Positions 45,520 through 55,894 of a DNA stretch of 64,000 bases are shown piece after piece. The DNA lies in contig JAIOJX010000032.1 of assembly GCA_022376925.1 (NCBI GenBank), positions 171,021,979-171,085,978 of the forward strand, in the 5' to 3' direction. Numbering within the stretch: the first letter of the stretch is position 1; every line of letters starts with the position of its first letter. The stretch comes from Tragulus kanchil (Eukaryota; Chordata; Mammalia; Artiodactyla; Tragulidae). Position numbers and translations under genes: made by a program. The notes under the pieces were generated by a model that saw only the letters and a list, made by a program, of their open reading frames with translations, was not told where the DNA came from and did not search any database.

Positions 45520-45692
45520 CTGCAGAGAGAGAGGACATTATTTACTCCGATAGAGCGCAATGGGACTTGCTACAGAGTCACTGTGACGGCCACCAAGGTC
45601 CGAATCACACACCTCCGCCACAAAGAGCTCAAAGCAGTTTGGGGGGCATTGTACCCTGGCCTACTGAGTCAGAAGACACAGGTTAGAAAGAA

Positions 45693-46150
45693 GTGAAAAT
45701 GGTATTAAGCATATTAAAGAGCTATGGTTTCCCAGTAGTCATGTGTGGATGTGAGAGCTGGACCATAAAGAAGGCTGAGCACCGAAGACTCCATGTCTTT
45801 GAACTGTGGAGGAAACTCTTGAGAGTCCCTTGGACTGCAAGGCGATCAAACCAGTCCGTCCTAAAGGAAATCAACCCTGGATATTCATTGGAAAGACTGA
45901 TGCTGAAGCTGAAGCTCCAATACTTGGGCCACCTGGTGGGAAGAGATGATTCACTGGAAAAGACCCTGATGCTGGGAAAGACTGAAGGCAGGAGAAGGGG
46001 ATGACAAAGGATGAGATGGTTGGATGAAATCAACGACTCAATGGACATGAGTTTGAGCAAGCTCTGGGAGATGGTGCAGGACAGGGAAGCCTGGTGCGCT
46101 GCAGTCCACGGAGCTGCAAAGAGTCAGACACAACTGAGACACCAAGCGAC
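45693..46150 (+). mobile_element. BovB LINE 3' end (repeated at 46756-47213)
   Basis: Encodes a readable piece of the BovB reverse-transcriptase protein C-terminus in two frames: CESWTIKKAEHRRLHVFELW, LKLKLQYLGHLVGRDDSLEK, then [16 protein letters not shown] in the next frame. Truncated and frameshifted. The second copy comes from D11. Confidence 0.88.
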
Positions 46151-46424
46151 AACAAATATTAAAGAGCAAAGCAAAGCTCTGCAAGGCCCTTTACTGCTAA
46201 CACAAACGATGTGTCTTGGTGTCAAAATCTGCTCCTCTAAATCACTCTTCTCCCCAAACCTGTTTCTTTAGCTGTTCAGGAAATACTGACACAATGTGAT
46301 AGACTGCTGTGGGAAAAAGGCAGGAGCCCCCCCCCAGGAGCGGGGGCGCAGGCGAACCTGGACAAGGCGGGCGGGGGCCGACCTGGCGCCCGTCCCCACG
46401 CGCTGAGGCCCCCGTGGCGCTCAC

Positions 46425-46582
46425 CTCTTCCTCGGCTGCGTCCCGATCTGCCTGACCGACCGCTCCTCGGTGTAGAGCAGCAGGCTTCGCTGCAGAGTGG
46501 ACACCAGCAGCACCTTCTGGCTGTAGTCCAGCTGCACGATGGAGGCCGGCTCCTCCAGCACCAGGTGGGAGTGGCAGATGCC
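46425..46582 (-). CDS. TECPR2: TECPR2 exon E3, copy 3 of 3
   Basis: Third identical copy, 1063 bp beyond copy 2. Only a short stretch of the intron 3' of the exon is carried with it (46357-46424); to the left of that the sequence jumps to unrelated, C-rich filler. That fits a contig end placed beside its own overlap. Confidence 0.6.
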
Positions 46583-47845
46583 CTGCAGAGAGAGAGGACA
46601 TTATTTACTCCGATAGAGCGCAATGGGACTTGCTACAGAGTCACTGTGACGGCCACCAAGGTCCGAATCACACACCTCCGCCACAAAGAGCTCAAAGCAG
46701 TTTGGGGGGCATTGTACCCTGGCCTACTGAGTCAGAAGACACAGGTTAGAAAGAAGTGAAAATGGTATTAAGCATATTAAAGAGCTATGGTTTCCCAGTA
46801 GTCATGTGTGGATGTGAGAGCTGGACCATAAAGAAGGCTGAGCACCGAAGACTCCATGTCTTTGAACTGTGGAGGAAACTCTTGAGAGTCCCTTGGACTG
46901 CAAGGCGATCAAACCAGTCCGTCCTAAAGGAAATCAACCCTGGATATTCATTGGAAAGACTGATGCTGAAGCTGAAGCTCCAATACTTGGGCCACCTGGT
47001 GGGAAGAGATGATTCACTGGAAAAGACCCTGATGCTGGGAAAGACTGAAGGCAGGAGAAGGGGATGACAAAGGATGAGATGGTTGGATGAAATCAACGAC
47101 TCAATGGACATGAGTTTGAGCAAGCTCTGGGAGATGGTGCAGGACAGGGAAGCCTGGTGCGCTGCAGTCCACGGAGCTGCAAAGAGTCAGACACAACTGA
47201 GACACCAAGCGACAACAAATATTAAAGAGCAAAGCAAAGCTCTGCAAGGCCCTTTACTGCTAACACAAACGATGTGTCTTGGTGTCAAAATCTGCTCCTC
47301 TAAATCACTCTTCTCCCCAAACCTGTTTCTTTAGCTGTTCAGGAAATACTGACACAATGTGATAGACTGCTGTGGGAAAAAGGCAGGAGCCATCTGATTC
47401 ACTGGTGAGACCTCATCCCAAACTCACCCTTCCTACATATACAGTTCTGTAAATTTCAACACATGCACACCGGTGTGTGACCAAGGGACTTCCCATTACC
47501 CCCACCATCAAGGACATAGAGCCAGAGTTCCCTCCCACTTTCAGTGACGCAGACTGCACAGCTTTTTGACTTAGCTTGTAATGGAATTAAATTTATTGTA
47601 CTGTATTGTGTAAAACCGTAGGTCTTTTTTTGCATATCTCATAAAACCCCATGTCTTTAAAAAATGATCAGAACCCCCGTCGAGCTGGGGACAAAGGATC
47701 AGGAGGCCAAGGCCCCGCTTTCCGCGCGTGACTCTCCCCTCCACTCCCTGCCGGCGTGCGCGAGCAGAGCGGCCCGGGCTTGCGGGGGGAGCAGGAAAGA
47801 ACAAGCAGGGGTCCCTGGAGACCCAAACAGAACCTTTCCTGGAAG

Positions 47846-48800
47846 CAGCAGTTCTCAGAGTGCAGACCACGGTCCTGAGGGGCCCTAGGACCTCTTGAGG
47901 TCAGAGCCATTTTCATTTTAACACGAGGTTTTATCTGCCTTCCTCATCAAGCTGTGGTTTGTACTGTTGATGGGTACAGCTCCTGAAAGCTAGGGGTGGG
48001 GGCACCCCTAGGTGATCAGGACTTGCCACGGTGCCCTCAGCCACTTCACACACACAGCAAACAACGTGAATTTCACTGCTCTGACACAGGAACATGACAA
48101 TCCCATCAATCCTGACCTTGTGGACACCCGACTGTATTCTGTGATGAAACCGGGCCAGCACACAGGCCTCCCGCGGAGGCTCAGGCCCTGCGCTCTGCCC
48201 CGCGGCAGCACGTGGGCGACGGGACCAGCCGGGAGCTGAACCGGTGGCTATTTTCCCACAGAATACAATCTTACTTGAAATACTGTAATTATTCAAACTT
48301 GGGTATTTCGCAAGCATTTTCTCAGAAGGAACAAGGTGTGTCTATCACTTCAAGGAAAATAAGTGAGAGAATTTGTGACTGATGATAAAACTTGACCTTC
48401 AAGTTTACAAGTAAAGATCAGATTCTGAAAACCTATATTCACTCTCATGAACCTGACATGTTCCCAACAGCTATAGACCTTTCTCATCAGGGTGACGGCA
48501 ACATTAACAAAGGTGCTTTTTTTTGACTTTATATAAGTCAATGTGTCAACATTTGGAAGATTTCTGTTCCTCAACAGATCAGTATTTTCCAAGTGACCAA
48601 CACACAAAATTACACCATTACAAAATCACACAAAATGGGCCAAGGAGTCAATCAAAGTACAAGACCGACCCAATGGATTTCACTGTAACAGAGCAAGAAA
48701 AATTCATCCATGTGCTTTCACAGTCCATATCACAATCAACCTTTAAAGGAACTACTGTTAGTCAATTTGGGGAGTGATTAAAGACGAACATACACAATTC
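47846..48800 (+). mobile_element. Probable old hAT-type DNA transposon remnant
   Basis: Starts with a terminal-repeat-like CAGCAGTTCTCAGAGTGCAG. The interior contains phrases resembling hAT (Charlie-like) transposase gene remains, for example 'tgtgtcaacatttggaagat' and 'cccaatggatttcactgtaa'. Identified from memory of the general pattern, so tentative. Part is repeated in D12. Confidence 0.4.
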
Positions 48801-50936
48801 TCTGGAAGGGCTATTGAAACACTCATGTAACGAGAGCAGTCCCTCCGTCTGAAGCTGAGTTCTGCTGGGTATCAATGGGGGCCTGGACCCCAGGAGCCTG
48901 GGCTTCTTATCTACTGACTGAAGGTCAGCATGTGAGGCATAAATAGAAAACAACGGTGGGGCTGGGATCACCGCTGCCACCAAACCTCCTCCGCCTCCAC
49001 CACTTTCCCACAACCAAAGTCTGGCTGGGGCCAGCTCACCACCCACTGGAAGGGCTGACGTCTGTCCACAGAAGCGACCAAGACTGCTGGCCGCCACATC
49101 AGTAAACTAAGGATGCAGCAGCCACAGCGCCGCGCTCTCTGCCACACCCAGGGCGCACCCTCAGGAGCTCAAGGGGAGACGCGCAGGCTGCCCTGCATCC
49201 AGCCACGGGCCACTGGGGACCACCCACCACCCGGCCAGGGGGTTCGGGATGGAGAAGCAGGGCACACTGGCCCTAGACAGTTAAAGTGCAAATCAAAGGA
49301 ATGACTCAATGAGCCCAGCCTCACCCATCTTGCCATACACAGAAAAGCGCTAAATTCATTAACGTGCAATTGTGTTTTCTTTAATTAGTACACATCTTGA
49401 CGTTCAGCAATCAGGTTTGTTTTTTCAGAGCTCCTATGTACCCTGGCTCCACCCCACCTCTTTGGAGCAGCCCCTCAGAGTTATCTGAGACAGTATTCCA
49501 AGCTTAAGTTCTCAGTAAGTACAGAGTAAAACTTCTCAACTTTTAGATTGTGCCTCTTTTTTAGCTGACAATTACCATGACTGTGAAATGCTTCATTTCC
49601 TCCTCGACGAACCCATCAAGGAATAAGCTTTGGTGGTGGCTTCTTTTCTAAGTGGTAGCAGCAGACAACAGGAGAATGAGAAAAGTGTATATTGTGTATA
49701 TTCATAGAAACAAAGGCCAAATCTTAACACACAGAAGCAGAATTATAAAGCATTAGAAAAGCCCTTTTAAGAAAATGCTCACACAAAATGGGCCAAGGAG
49801 TCAATCAAAGTACAAGACCGACCCAATGGATTTCACTGTAACAGAGCAAGAAAAATTCATCCATGTGCTTTCACAGTCCATATCACAATCAACCTTTAAA
49901 GGAACTACTGTTAGTCAATTTGGGGAGTGATTAAAGACGAACATACACAATTCTCTGGAAGGGCTATTGAAACACTCATGTAACGAGAGCAGTCCCTCCG
50001 TCTGAAGCTGAGTTCTGCTGGGTATCAATGGGGGCCTGGACCCCAGGAGCCTGGGCTTCTTATCTACTGACTGAAGGTCAGCATGTGAGGCATAAATAGA
50101 AAACAACGGTGGGGCTGGGATCACCGCTGCCACCAAACCTCCTCCGCCTCCACCACTTTCCCACAACCAAAGTCTGGCTGGGGCCAGCTCACCACCCACT
50201 GGAAGGGCTGACGTCTGTCCACAGAAGCGACCAAGACTGCTGGCCGCCACATCAGTAAACTAAGGATGCAGCAGCCACAGCGCCGCGCTCTCTGCCACAC
50301 CCAGGGCGCACCCTCAGGGAGCTCAAGGGGGAGACGCGCAGGCTGCCCTGCATCCAGCCACGGGCCACTGGGGACCACCCACCACCCGGCCAGGGGGTTC
50401 GGGATGGAGAAGCAGGGCACACTGGCCCTAGACAGTTAAAGTGCAAATCAAAGGAATGACTCAATGAGCCCAGCCTCACCCATCTTGCCATACACAGAAA
50501 AGCGCTAAATTCATTAACGTGCAATTGTGTTTTCTTTAATTAGTACACATCTTGACGTTCAGCAATCAGGTTTGTTTTTTCAGAGCTCCTATGTACCCTG
50601 GCTCCACCCCACCTCTTTGGAGCAGCCCCTCAGAGTTATCTGAGACAGTCTTCCAAGCTTAAGTTCTCAGTAAGTCCAGAGTAAAACTTCTCAACTTTTA
50701 GATTGTGCCTCTTTTTTAGCTGACAATTACCATGACTGTGAAATGCTTCATTTCCTCCTCGACGAACCCATCAAGGAATAAGCTTTGGTGGTGGCTTCTT
50801 TTCTAAGTGGTAGCAGCAGACAACAGGAGAATGAGAAAAGTGTATATTGTGTATATTCATAGAAACAAAGGCCAAATCTTAACACACAGAAGCAGAAGCT
50901 TATAAAGCATTAGAAAAGCCCTTTTAAGAAAATGCT
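48626..50936. repeat. Tandem duplication D12, period 1153 bp
   Basis: Units 48626-49778 and 49779-50936. Differences: two extra G in the right unit (about 50319-50332), two substitutions (about 50650, 50677) and three bases missing near the end of the left unit (about 49741). Intronic. Confidence 0.9.
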
Positions 50937-50969
50937 ACGAACACCACCTGAGAACAGAAAGGGAGGATG

Positions 50970-51095
50970 GGGAGCTTCCTGGCGGCCTGGAGGTTAGGAT
51001 TCCGGGCTTTCACTAGTGCGGTCTGGGTTCAGCCCTCGGCTGGGGAACTGAGATGCGGCCCGCAGACCTGCGCAGCCAGAAGAAGGGCAACAACG
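50970..51095 (+). mobile_element. CHR-type SINE, short
   Basis: GGGGAGCTTCCTGGCGGCCT head and 'ctcggctggggaactgagat'. Lies 70 bp left of exon E2. Confidence 0.7.
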
Positions 51096-51168
51096 ATCAG
51101 GGGTCCCAGTGGACCAACTACACGCTCTCCAAGCATCAGACCAACAATACTTCTGAAAGTGACTTTAC

Positions 51169-51300
51169 CTGGTCTAGGTCCAGAGAAGAATAGACGATCT
51201 TCCCCCTGTCATCTCCAGAGAACAGCTTCATCCCATTGGGGCTCCAAGCCAGAGCGGTTATGCTGCTTTTGTGAATGCCAGTGACGTCAAACCTCCGAAG
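51169..51300 (-). CDS. TECPR2: TECPR2 exon E2 (WD40 region)
   Basis: 132 bp, phase 0 to 0, 44 residues (about 117-160), from LRRFDVTGIHKSS to YSSLDLDQ. It contains the classical WD-repeat strand pattern ITALAWSPNGMKLFSGDD. The acceptor is TTCATAG and the donor GTAAAG. It is single copy here; the nearest duplicated segments end at 50936 and start at 51922. It has no internal methionine-started frame of useful length, so a search based on open frames alone would miss it. Confidence 0.96.
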
Positions 51301-52279
51301 CTATGAATAAACGACAAAAATACACACAAGAAAAAGAAAGAGAGAGACACTGTGAGATGGAGCTGTGTGCACTGGGTGGTACGCAGTCCATTCTGTTGGC
51401 AGAAGAGCCGGTGCTCCCGAGCTGCCTTCCACGAGAAACTCGGCAACGGGGCCCATCTGTCTACTTACCTTGAAGGTGACCGAGCAAGAGACTATTAAGC
51501 AATTTAAATGACCTACACGTGCTTTTCACCAAGTGTCCTATCAGCAACAAAAATGTTATCTGGGGGCTTCCCTGGTGGTCCAGTGGGTAAAGAGTCCACC
51601 TTGCAGTGCAAGGGGCACCGGTTAGATCCATGGGAAGCCAGGGAAAATCCCACGTGCCATGGAATGGTTGGACCAGTGGGTCCAATTGCAAGCCGGTGCT
51701 CTGGAGCGCACGGGCCCAGAGCCGGTGCTCTACAACAGGAGAGGCCACTGCAATGGGAGGCCCCCACAGGGCAAAGAATAAAGATGGATGAAAATAAACA
51801 CATTAAAAAAACAAAATAGGGCTTCCCTGGTGGTCCAGTGGGTAAGGACACCGTTCTGCAGTGCAAGGGGCGCCGGTTCGATCCCTGGCCTGGGAAGATC
51901 CCACGTGCCGCGGAGCGGCTGGACCGATGTGTCCAATTACCGAGCCGGAGCTCTGGAGCGCATGCGCCCAGAGCCGGCGCTCTGAGACGACAGAAGCCAC
52001 TGCGATGGGAGGCCCACAGGAGCCAAAGGAACAAAGACGGATGAAAATAGAGAAATGAAAGACCAATAGAAGCGGCCCGCCCACTCCCCTCCCTCCGCAC
52101 CACACCCCACCCCCCAAAAAAACCAAAATAAATGTTTGAAAAAAATGGTATCTGCTTATAAAGAGCACAGAGTTAGGCTTCTCTGAGCAAATATTTCTCA
52201 GCAGATGAGGACTTCTCATTTTAATGGACATGAAGAATTGGCCAAGGAGGTAAGAAATGCTAAAATGGTAGGTGCTCAC
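51301..52279 (-). other. TECPR2 intron between E1 and E2
   Basis: About 1 kb, more than half of it two CHR-like SINEs in a row (51562-52130). Confidence 0.8.
51562..52130 (+). mobile_element. Two CHR-like SINEs, the second inserted into the tail of the first
   Basis: First copy 51562-51815, second 51819-52130, both of the distinctive subfamily. The outer target-site duplication (CAAAAATGTTATCT at 51548-51561 versus AAAAAATGGTATCTG at about 52139-52153) encloses both, so the second jumped into the A-rich tail of the first. The 3' half of the second is repeated at 53020-53240. Confidence 0.8.
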
Positions 52280-52408
52280 CTGTTTGTTCCTCCCTGGCAA
52301 GGAGGACACCAGCTGAAAGACGGCCACCCGCCCGGAGGCCGTGCCCGCGGCCACCAGGTCATCAAAGCAGCTCAGCAGCTTCACCGCCGTGATGGCCTCT
52401 GTCTTCCC
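52280..52408 (-). CDS. TECPR2: TECPR2 exon E1 (WD40 region)
   Basis: 129 bp, phase 0 to 0, 43 residues (about 74-116). The translation starts GKTEAITAVKLLSCFDDL and ends LVSSLPGRNKQ, with the WD-like core AAGTASGRVAVFQL. It is one blade of the N-terminal WD40 propeller. The acceptor ends in ...TTTCAG and the donor is GTGAGC, both read on the minus strand. It is the most 5' TECPR2 exon in the window; the exon holding the start codon is not seen in 53507-64000 and should lie further right. An identical exon sits 1098 bp away at 53378-53506. Only one copy is expected to be real. Confidence 0.96.
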
Positions 52409-53377
52409 CTGAAAGAGCGAACGTCCCACGTCACACGGGCCTGTCTGCGGGCCAGCTCTCAAACCCTGGAACAGTCCTACCAGGGGAACGGGAAACCCCA
52501 CTGCCTACACACACGCCTGATTGAAGATGTATGTAGTTCAGAAAGAGAATTAAATCTGTTTCTTTTCAGGTTGGTTTTGTTAAACTTTTGAAATGACAAA
52601 GTGTGAACCACTGGGCTCTTCGAGAGAGGACTAAGCGGCTGGACAAGAGCAGCAGCGCCCACCCCACAGTCTGGAGTCGGAGGGGCTGCCCCAGGCCCAC
52701 CTCTGCTTCCTTCTCTCTCAACGTGGACAAGTCACCCACCAAACGTGGTCCACAGCTGGACCTGCCACACAGGCGTGCTAGAGGATCAACCAGACCATTC
52801 ACTTGGGAGTGTTTCACAAACTGATTCCTGATGTGTTTTGGTTCTTGGATCGATGATCCTATTAAATAACATTAACTCAAGCTTAATGCATTGATTTATT
52901 AAAAAGCACCCATCAAGCGTTGAATATTGATAGTCAGACTTCCAATGCATGTGAATGATCATTTTTTATTTTGAAACCACTCACTCAGAAAAATTGCACA
53001 CCCACTTCTACCTTGCTAAGACCGATGTGTCCAATTACCGAGCCGGAGCTCTGGAGCGCATGCGCCCAGAGCCGGCGCTCTGAGACGACAGAAGCCACTG
53101 CGATGGGAGGCCCACAGGAGCCAAAGGAACAAAGACGGATGAAAATAGAGAAATGAAAGACCAATAGAAGCGGCCCGCCCACTCCCCTCCCTCCGCACCA
53201 CACCCCACCCCCCAAAAAAACCAAAATAAATGTTTGAAAAAAATGGTATCTGCTTATAAAGAGCACAGAGTTAGGCTTCTCTGAGCAAATATTTCTCAGC
53301 AGATGAGGACTTCTCATTTTAATGGACATGAAGAATTGGCCAAGGAGGTAAGAAATGCTAAAATGGTAGGTGCTCAC

Positions 53378-53506
53378 CTGTTTGTTCCTCCCTGGCAAGG
53401 AGGACACCAGCTGAAAGACGGCCACCCGCCCGGAGGCCGTGCCCGCGGCCACCAGGTCATCAAAGCAGCTCAGCAGCTTCACCGCCGTGATGGCCTCTGT
53501 CTTCCC
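53378..53506 (-). CDS. TECPR2: TECPR2 exon E1, second assembled copy
   Basis: Identical coding sequence to 52280-52408, with the same splice sites, inside the second unit of a 1.1-kb tandem duplication. The intron just outside it differs by one base (a run of three C in the first copy is two here). Being 129 bp, using both copies would insert 43 residues without a frameshift, but it would duplicate a single propeller blade, which the family does not have. It is probably an assembly duplicate. Which of the two copies is the true one cannot be told from the sequence. Confidence 0.6.
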
Positions 53507-55117
53507 CTGAAAGAGCGAACGTCCACGTCACACGGGCCTGTCTGCGGGCCAGCTCTCAAACCCTGGAACAGTCCTACCAGGGGAACGGGAAACCCCACTG
53601 CCTACACACACGCCTGATTGAAGATGTATGTAGTTCAGAAAGAGAATTAAATCTGTTTCTTTTCAGGTTGGTTTTGTTAAACTTTTGAAATGACAAAGTG
53701 TGAACCACTGGGCTCTTCGAGAGAGGACTAAGCGGCTGGACAAGAGCAGCAGCGCCCCCCACCCCACAGTCTGGAGTCGGAGGGGCTGCCCCAGGCCCAC
53801 CTCTGCTTCCTTCTCTCTCAACGTGGACAAGTCACCCACCAAACGTGGTCCACAGCTGGACCTGCCACACAGGCGTGCTAGAGGATCAACCAGACCATTC
53901 ACTTGGGAGTGTTTCACAAACTGATTCCTGATGTGTTTTGGTTCTTGGATCGATGATCCTATTAAATAACATTAACTCAAGCTTAATGCATTGATTTATT
54001 AAAAAGCACCCATCAAGCGTTGAATATTGATAGTCAGACTTCCAATGCATGTGAATGATCATTTTTTATTTTGAAACCACTCACTCAGAAAAATTGCACA
54101 CCCACTTCTACCTTGCTAAGACACACGGCAAGATCCCCAGTAAGCCCTTCTGAACCCTGAGGCAGTAATGCAGATGGCAATCAGTCTGGGTCAAACCGCG
54201 TGCACCCTCCACACTCAGGGTACCAAGTCGGCTGCCTGGGCAACACACAGCAGGCAAGGGCCGGCCTCTCAGAGTGGAGCCGCAGCGCTGAGGGGTGCGC
54301 ACAGAGCCGCCCCGTGACTGCAGTGGTCACGACTGAGCTCACTTTTATCTGCCCCTTCATGGCTTTCAGGCCGTGTGCCTGGGCTATAAACAGGCCTGGA
54401 GCCACAGTGTGACGTGGGGTAGGGAGCAAGACCTAAGCTATAGGAAGGAAAAGGGGCGCCCTCAGAGATGCCTGCTTTTGTAGGTGCATCAGTAGGAGGT
54501 GCTACTGGTAACCCCACTGGGAAGGGGCTAGGAGGAGGAGGACGGGGACTAGGCAGGAGGACCAGCTGGGGGCCTTCTGCGATAGTTCAGGCGGAGGGAG
54601 CTTCAGCTCCGACAGAAGTGGTAAACTCTACACGCGCGGGGGGCAAACCCTGATGAGGAAAGACGAGTAGGAAGACCTGGTCCGAATGACGGCAGCAGCG
54701 AGGGACCGAGCACAGGACCTGCGGTAGCACGTGGCCTGCGCCAGGCCACCTGGCCGGTGCTCCACAGCTGTTCCCTCCCGGGATCCTCAGGCCACCAAGA
54801 GCGTAGGTACCGCAGTTTACCTCCTGTTACCAACGCTGGGAGGCTGCTGTCAGGCCACACAGCCAGAGAGAACGGGGTCAGGGCTCTGCCCGAGTGCGAC
54901 TCCGCCGAGGGAGGCCTTGCTCGGGCAGATCCACGGCCGGGGGCACGGAAGGTGGGGTCGGCTGAGGAGGAGGAGCAGAGTCAGTGCAGGCCCGGTGGTG
55001 ACGTGTCCACCTCTGCTCTCAGGCAAGAAAGTGACACAACACGCTTATTTATGTACATTTTACAACACGCTTTAGATCTGTATCGTCTTACATGCCAGCA
55101 GAACGTTAAGAATATTT

Positions 55118-55240
55118 TGGGACTTCCCTGGTGGTCCAGTGGTTAAGACTACTAGACTTCTGCTGCAGGGGATGCTGGTTCGATCCTTGATGGGGACCTA
55201 AGATCTTGCATGCTGCATGGAACCCTCCCCCCCAAAAAGG
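55118..55240 (+). mobile_element. CHR-type SINE, short
   Basis: GGGACTTCCCTGGTGGTCCA head, B box 'ggttcgatccttgatgggg'. Confidence 0.8.
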
Positions 55241-55316
55241 AATGTTTTTCTGGGGAATTCCTTCAATATGATTACTAATAAATGTTATCATCCTTGACAT
55301 AAGAACTGAAACATCC

Positions 55317-55607
55317 GGGCTTCCTTGGTGGTCCAGTGGGTGAACAGTCTGCCTTGCAGTGCAAGGGGCACCGGTTCAATCCCTGGCCCGGGAAGATTCC
55401 ACGTGGCACGGAGCGGCTGGACTGATGTGTCAAATTACGAGCCAGCCCTCTGGAGAGCATGTGCCCAGAGCCAGTGCTCTGCAACCGGAGAGGCCACTGC
55501 GATAGGAGGCCCCTACAGGCCAAAGAGTAAAGATGGATTAAAATAAATGGATAAAAAAATCAACGAAAAGAGGCAAATATTAAAAAAATATTAAAAAAAG
55601 AAAGAAA
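55317..55607 (+). mobile_element. CHR-like SINE, distinctive subfamily
   Basis: Complete head and body; perfect 10-bp target-site duplication TGAAACATCC (55307-55316, 55608-55617). Confidence 0.88.
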
Positions 55608-55894
55608 TGAAACATCCAAAGAATCAGATTATCATCCCCATCTATACTTCAGACAGAAACAAAATATGAAGCTTCAACTTCTGATAGGACAACATGCTAG
55701 CTATTCTGAAAAACATACCTCTCCAAACACCTAGAAATGCTGAGTAAGATACATAAAACATTCGTTTAACTGTGTAGCTGATCTCCGCAAAGTAAAGAAA
55801 ACCTGCAAGAGCCGAAACCAAAAACAGTGCAGGGACACCAGAAGCGAGGCCAGTCGCAGCCCCAGGCTCCACTGGCAGTCACACTGGTGATCTG

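Larger units (their letters stand above)
43393..45646. repeat. Tandem duplication D10, period 1130 bp (exon E3)
   Basis: Units 43393-44516 and 44523-45646, near identical, including a CpG-rich intron block and exon E3. Confidence 0.92.
45294..47391. repeat. Tandem duplication D11, period 1063 bp (exon E3, BovB)
   Basis: Units 45294-46328 and 46357-47391 with about 28 bp of C- and G-rich filler between. Together with D10 this gives three copies of E3 and two of a BovB 3' end. Confidence 0.92.
44390..51168 (-). other. TECPR2 intron between E2 and E3
   Basis: Contains E3 copies 2 and 3, a BovB 3' end twice (45693-46150, 46756-47213), a probable old hAT DNA transposon (about 47846-48800), the duplication 48626-49778 / 49779-50936 and a CHR SINE (50970-51095). 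47392-47845 shows nothing clear. Confidence 0.65.
5398..53506 (-). other. TECPR2: TECPR2 gene body (15 internal exons, incomplete at both ends)
   Basis: Fifteen spliced exons encode a WD40-type N-terminal part, a long acidic Ser-rich linker and a C-terminal series of tectonin (TECPR) repeats, matching mammalian TECPR2 in order and sequence. Known role: TECPR2 is a cytosolic autophagy and ER-export factor that binds ATG8 proteins (LC3/GABARAP) through a C-terminal LIR and acts with SEC24D, HOPS and BLOC-1 subunits; loss causes human hereditary sensory and autonomic neuropathy type 9 (SPG49). Seen here: all exon phases agree and no stop interrupts 1189 codons. The start codon with about the first 73 residues, and the last roughly 147 residues with the LIR, lie outside the window. 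Residue numbers in the exon entries are estimates that assume those 73 missing residues. Several exons appear two or three times because of local tandem duplications that look like assembly errors. Confidence 0.97.
51922..54120. repeat. Tandem duplication D13, period 1098 bp (exon E1)
   Basis: Units 51922-53020 and 53020-54120. The unit begins in the middle of a SINE, so the right unit has only the 3' part of that SINE (53020-53240) without a target-site duplication. Each unit holds E1. A C run differs by about three bases (53755). Confidence 0.92.

Noticed and set aside
45693..46271. Readable 103- and 86-codon frames as a host gene
   Set aside because: They are the C-terminal part of the BovB LINE protein in two frames, truncated and repeated by D11.
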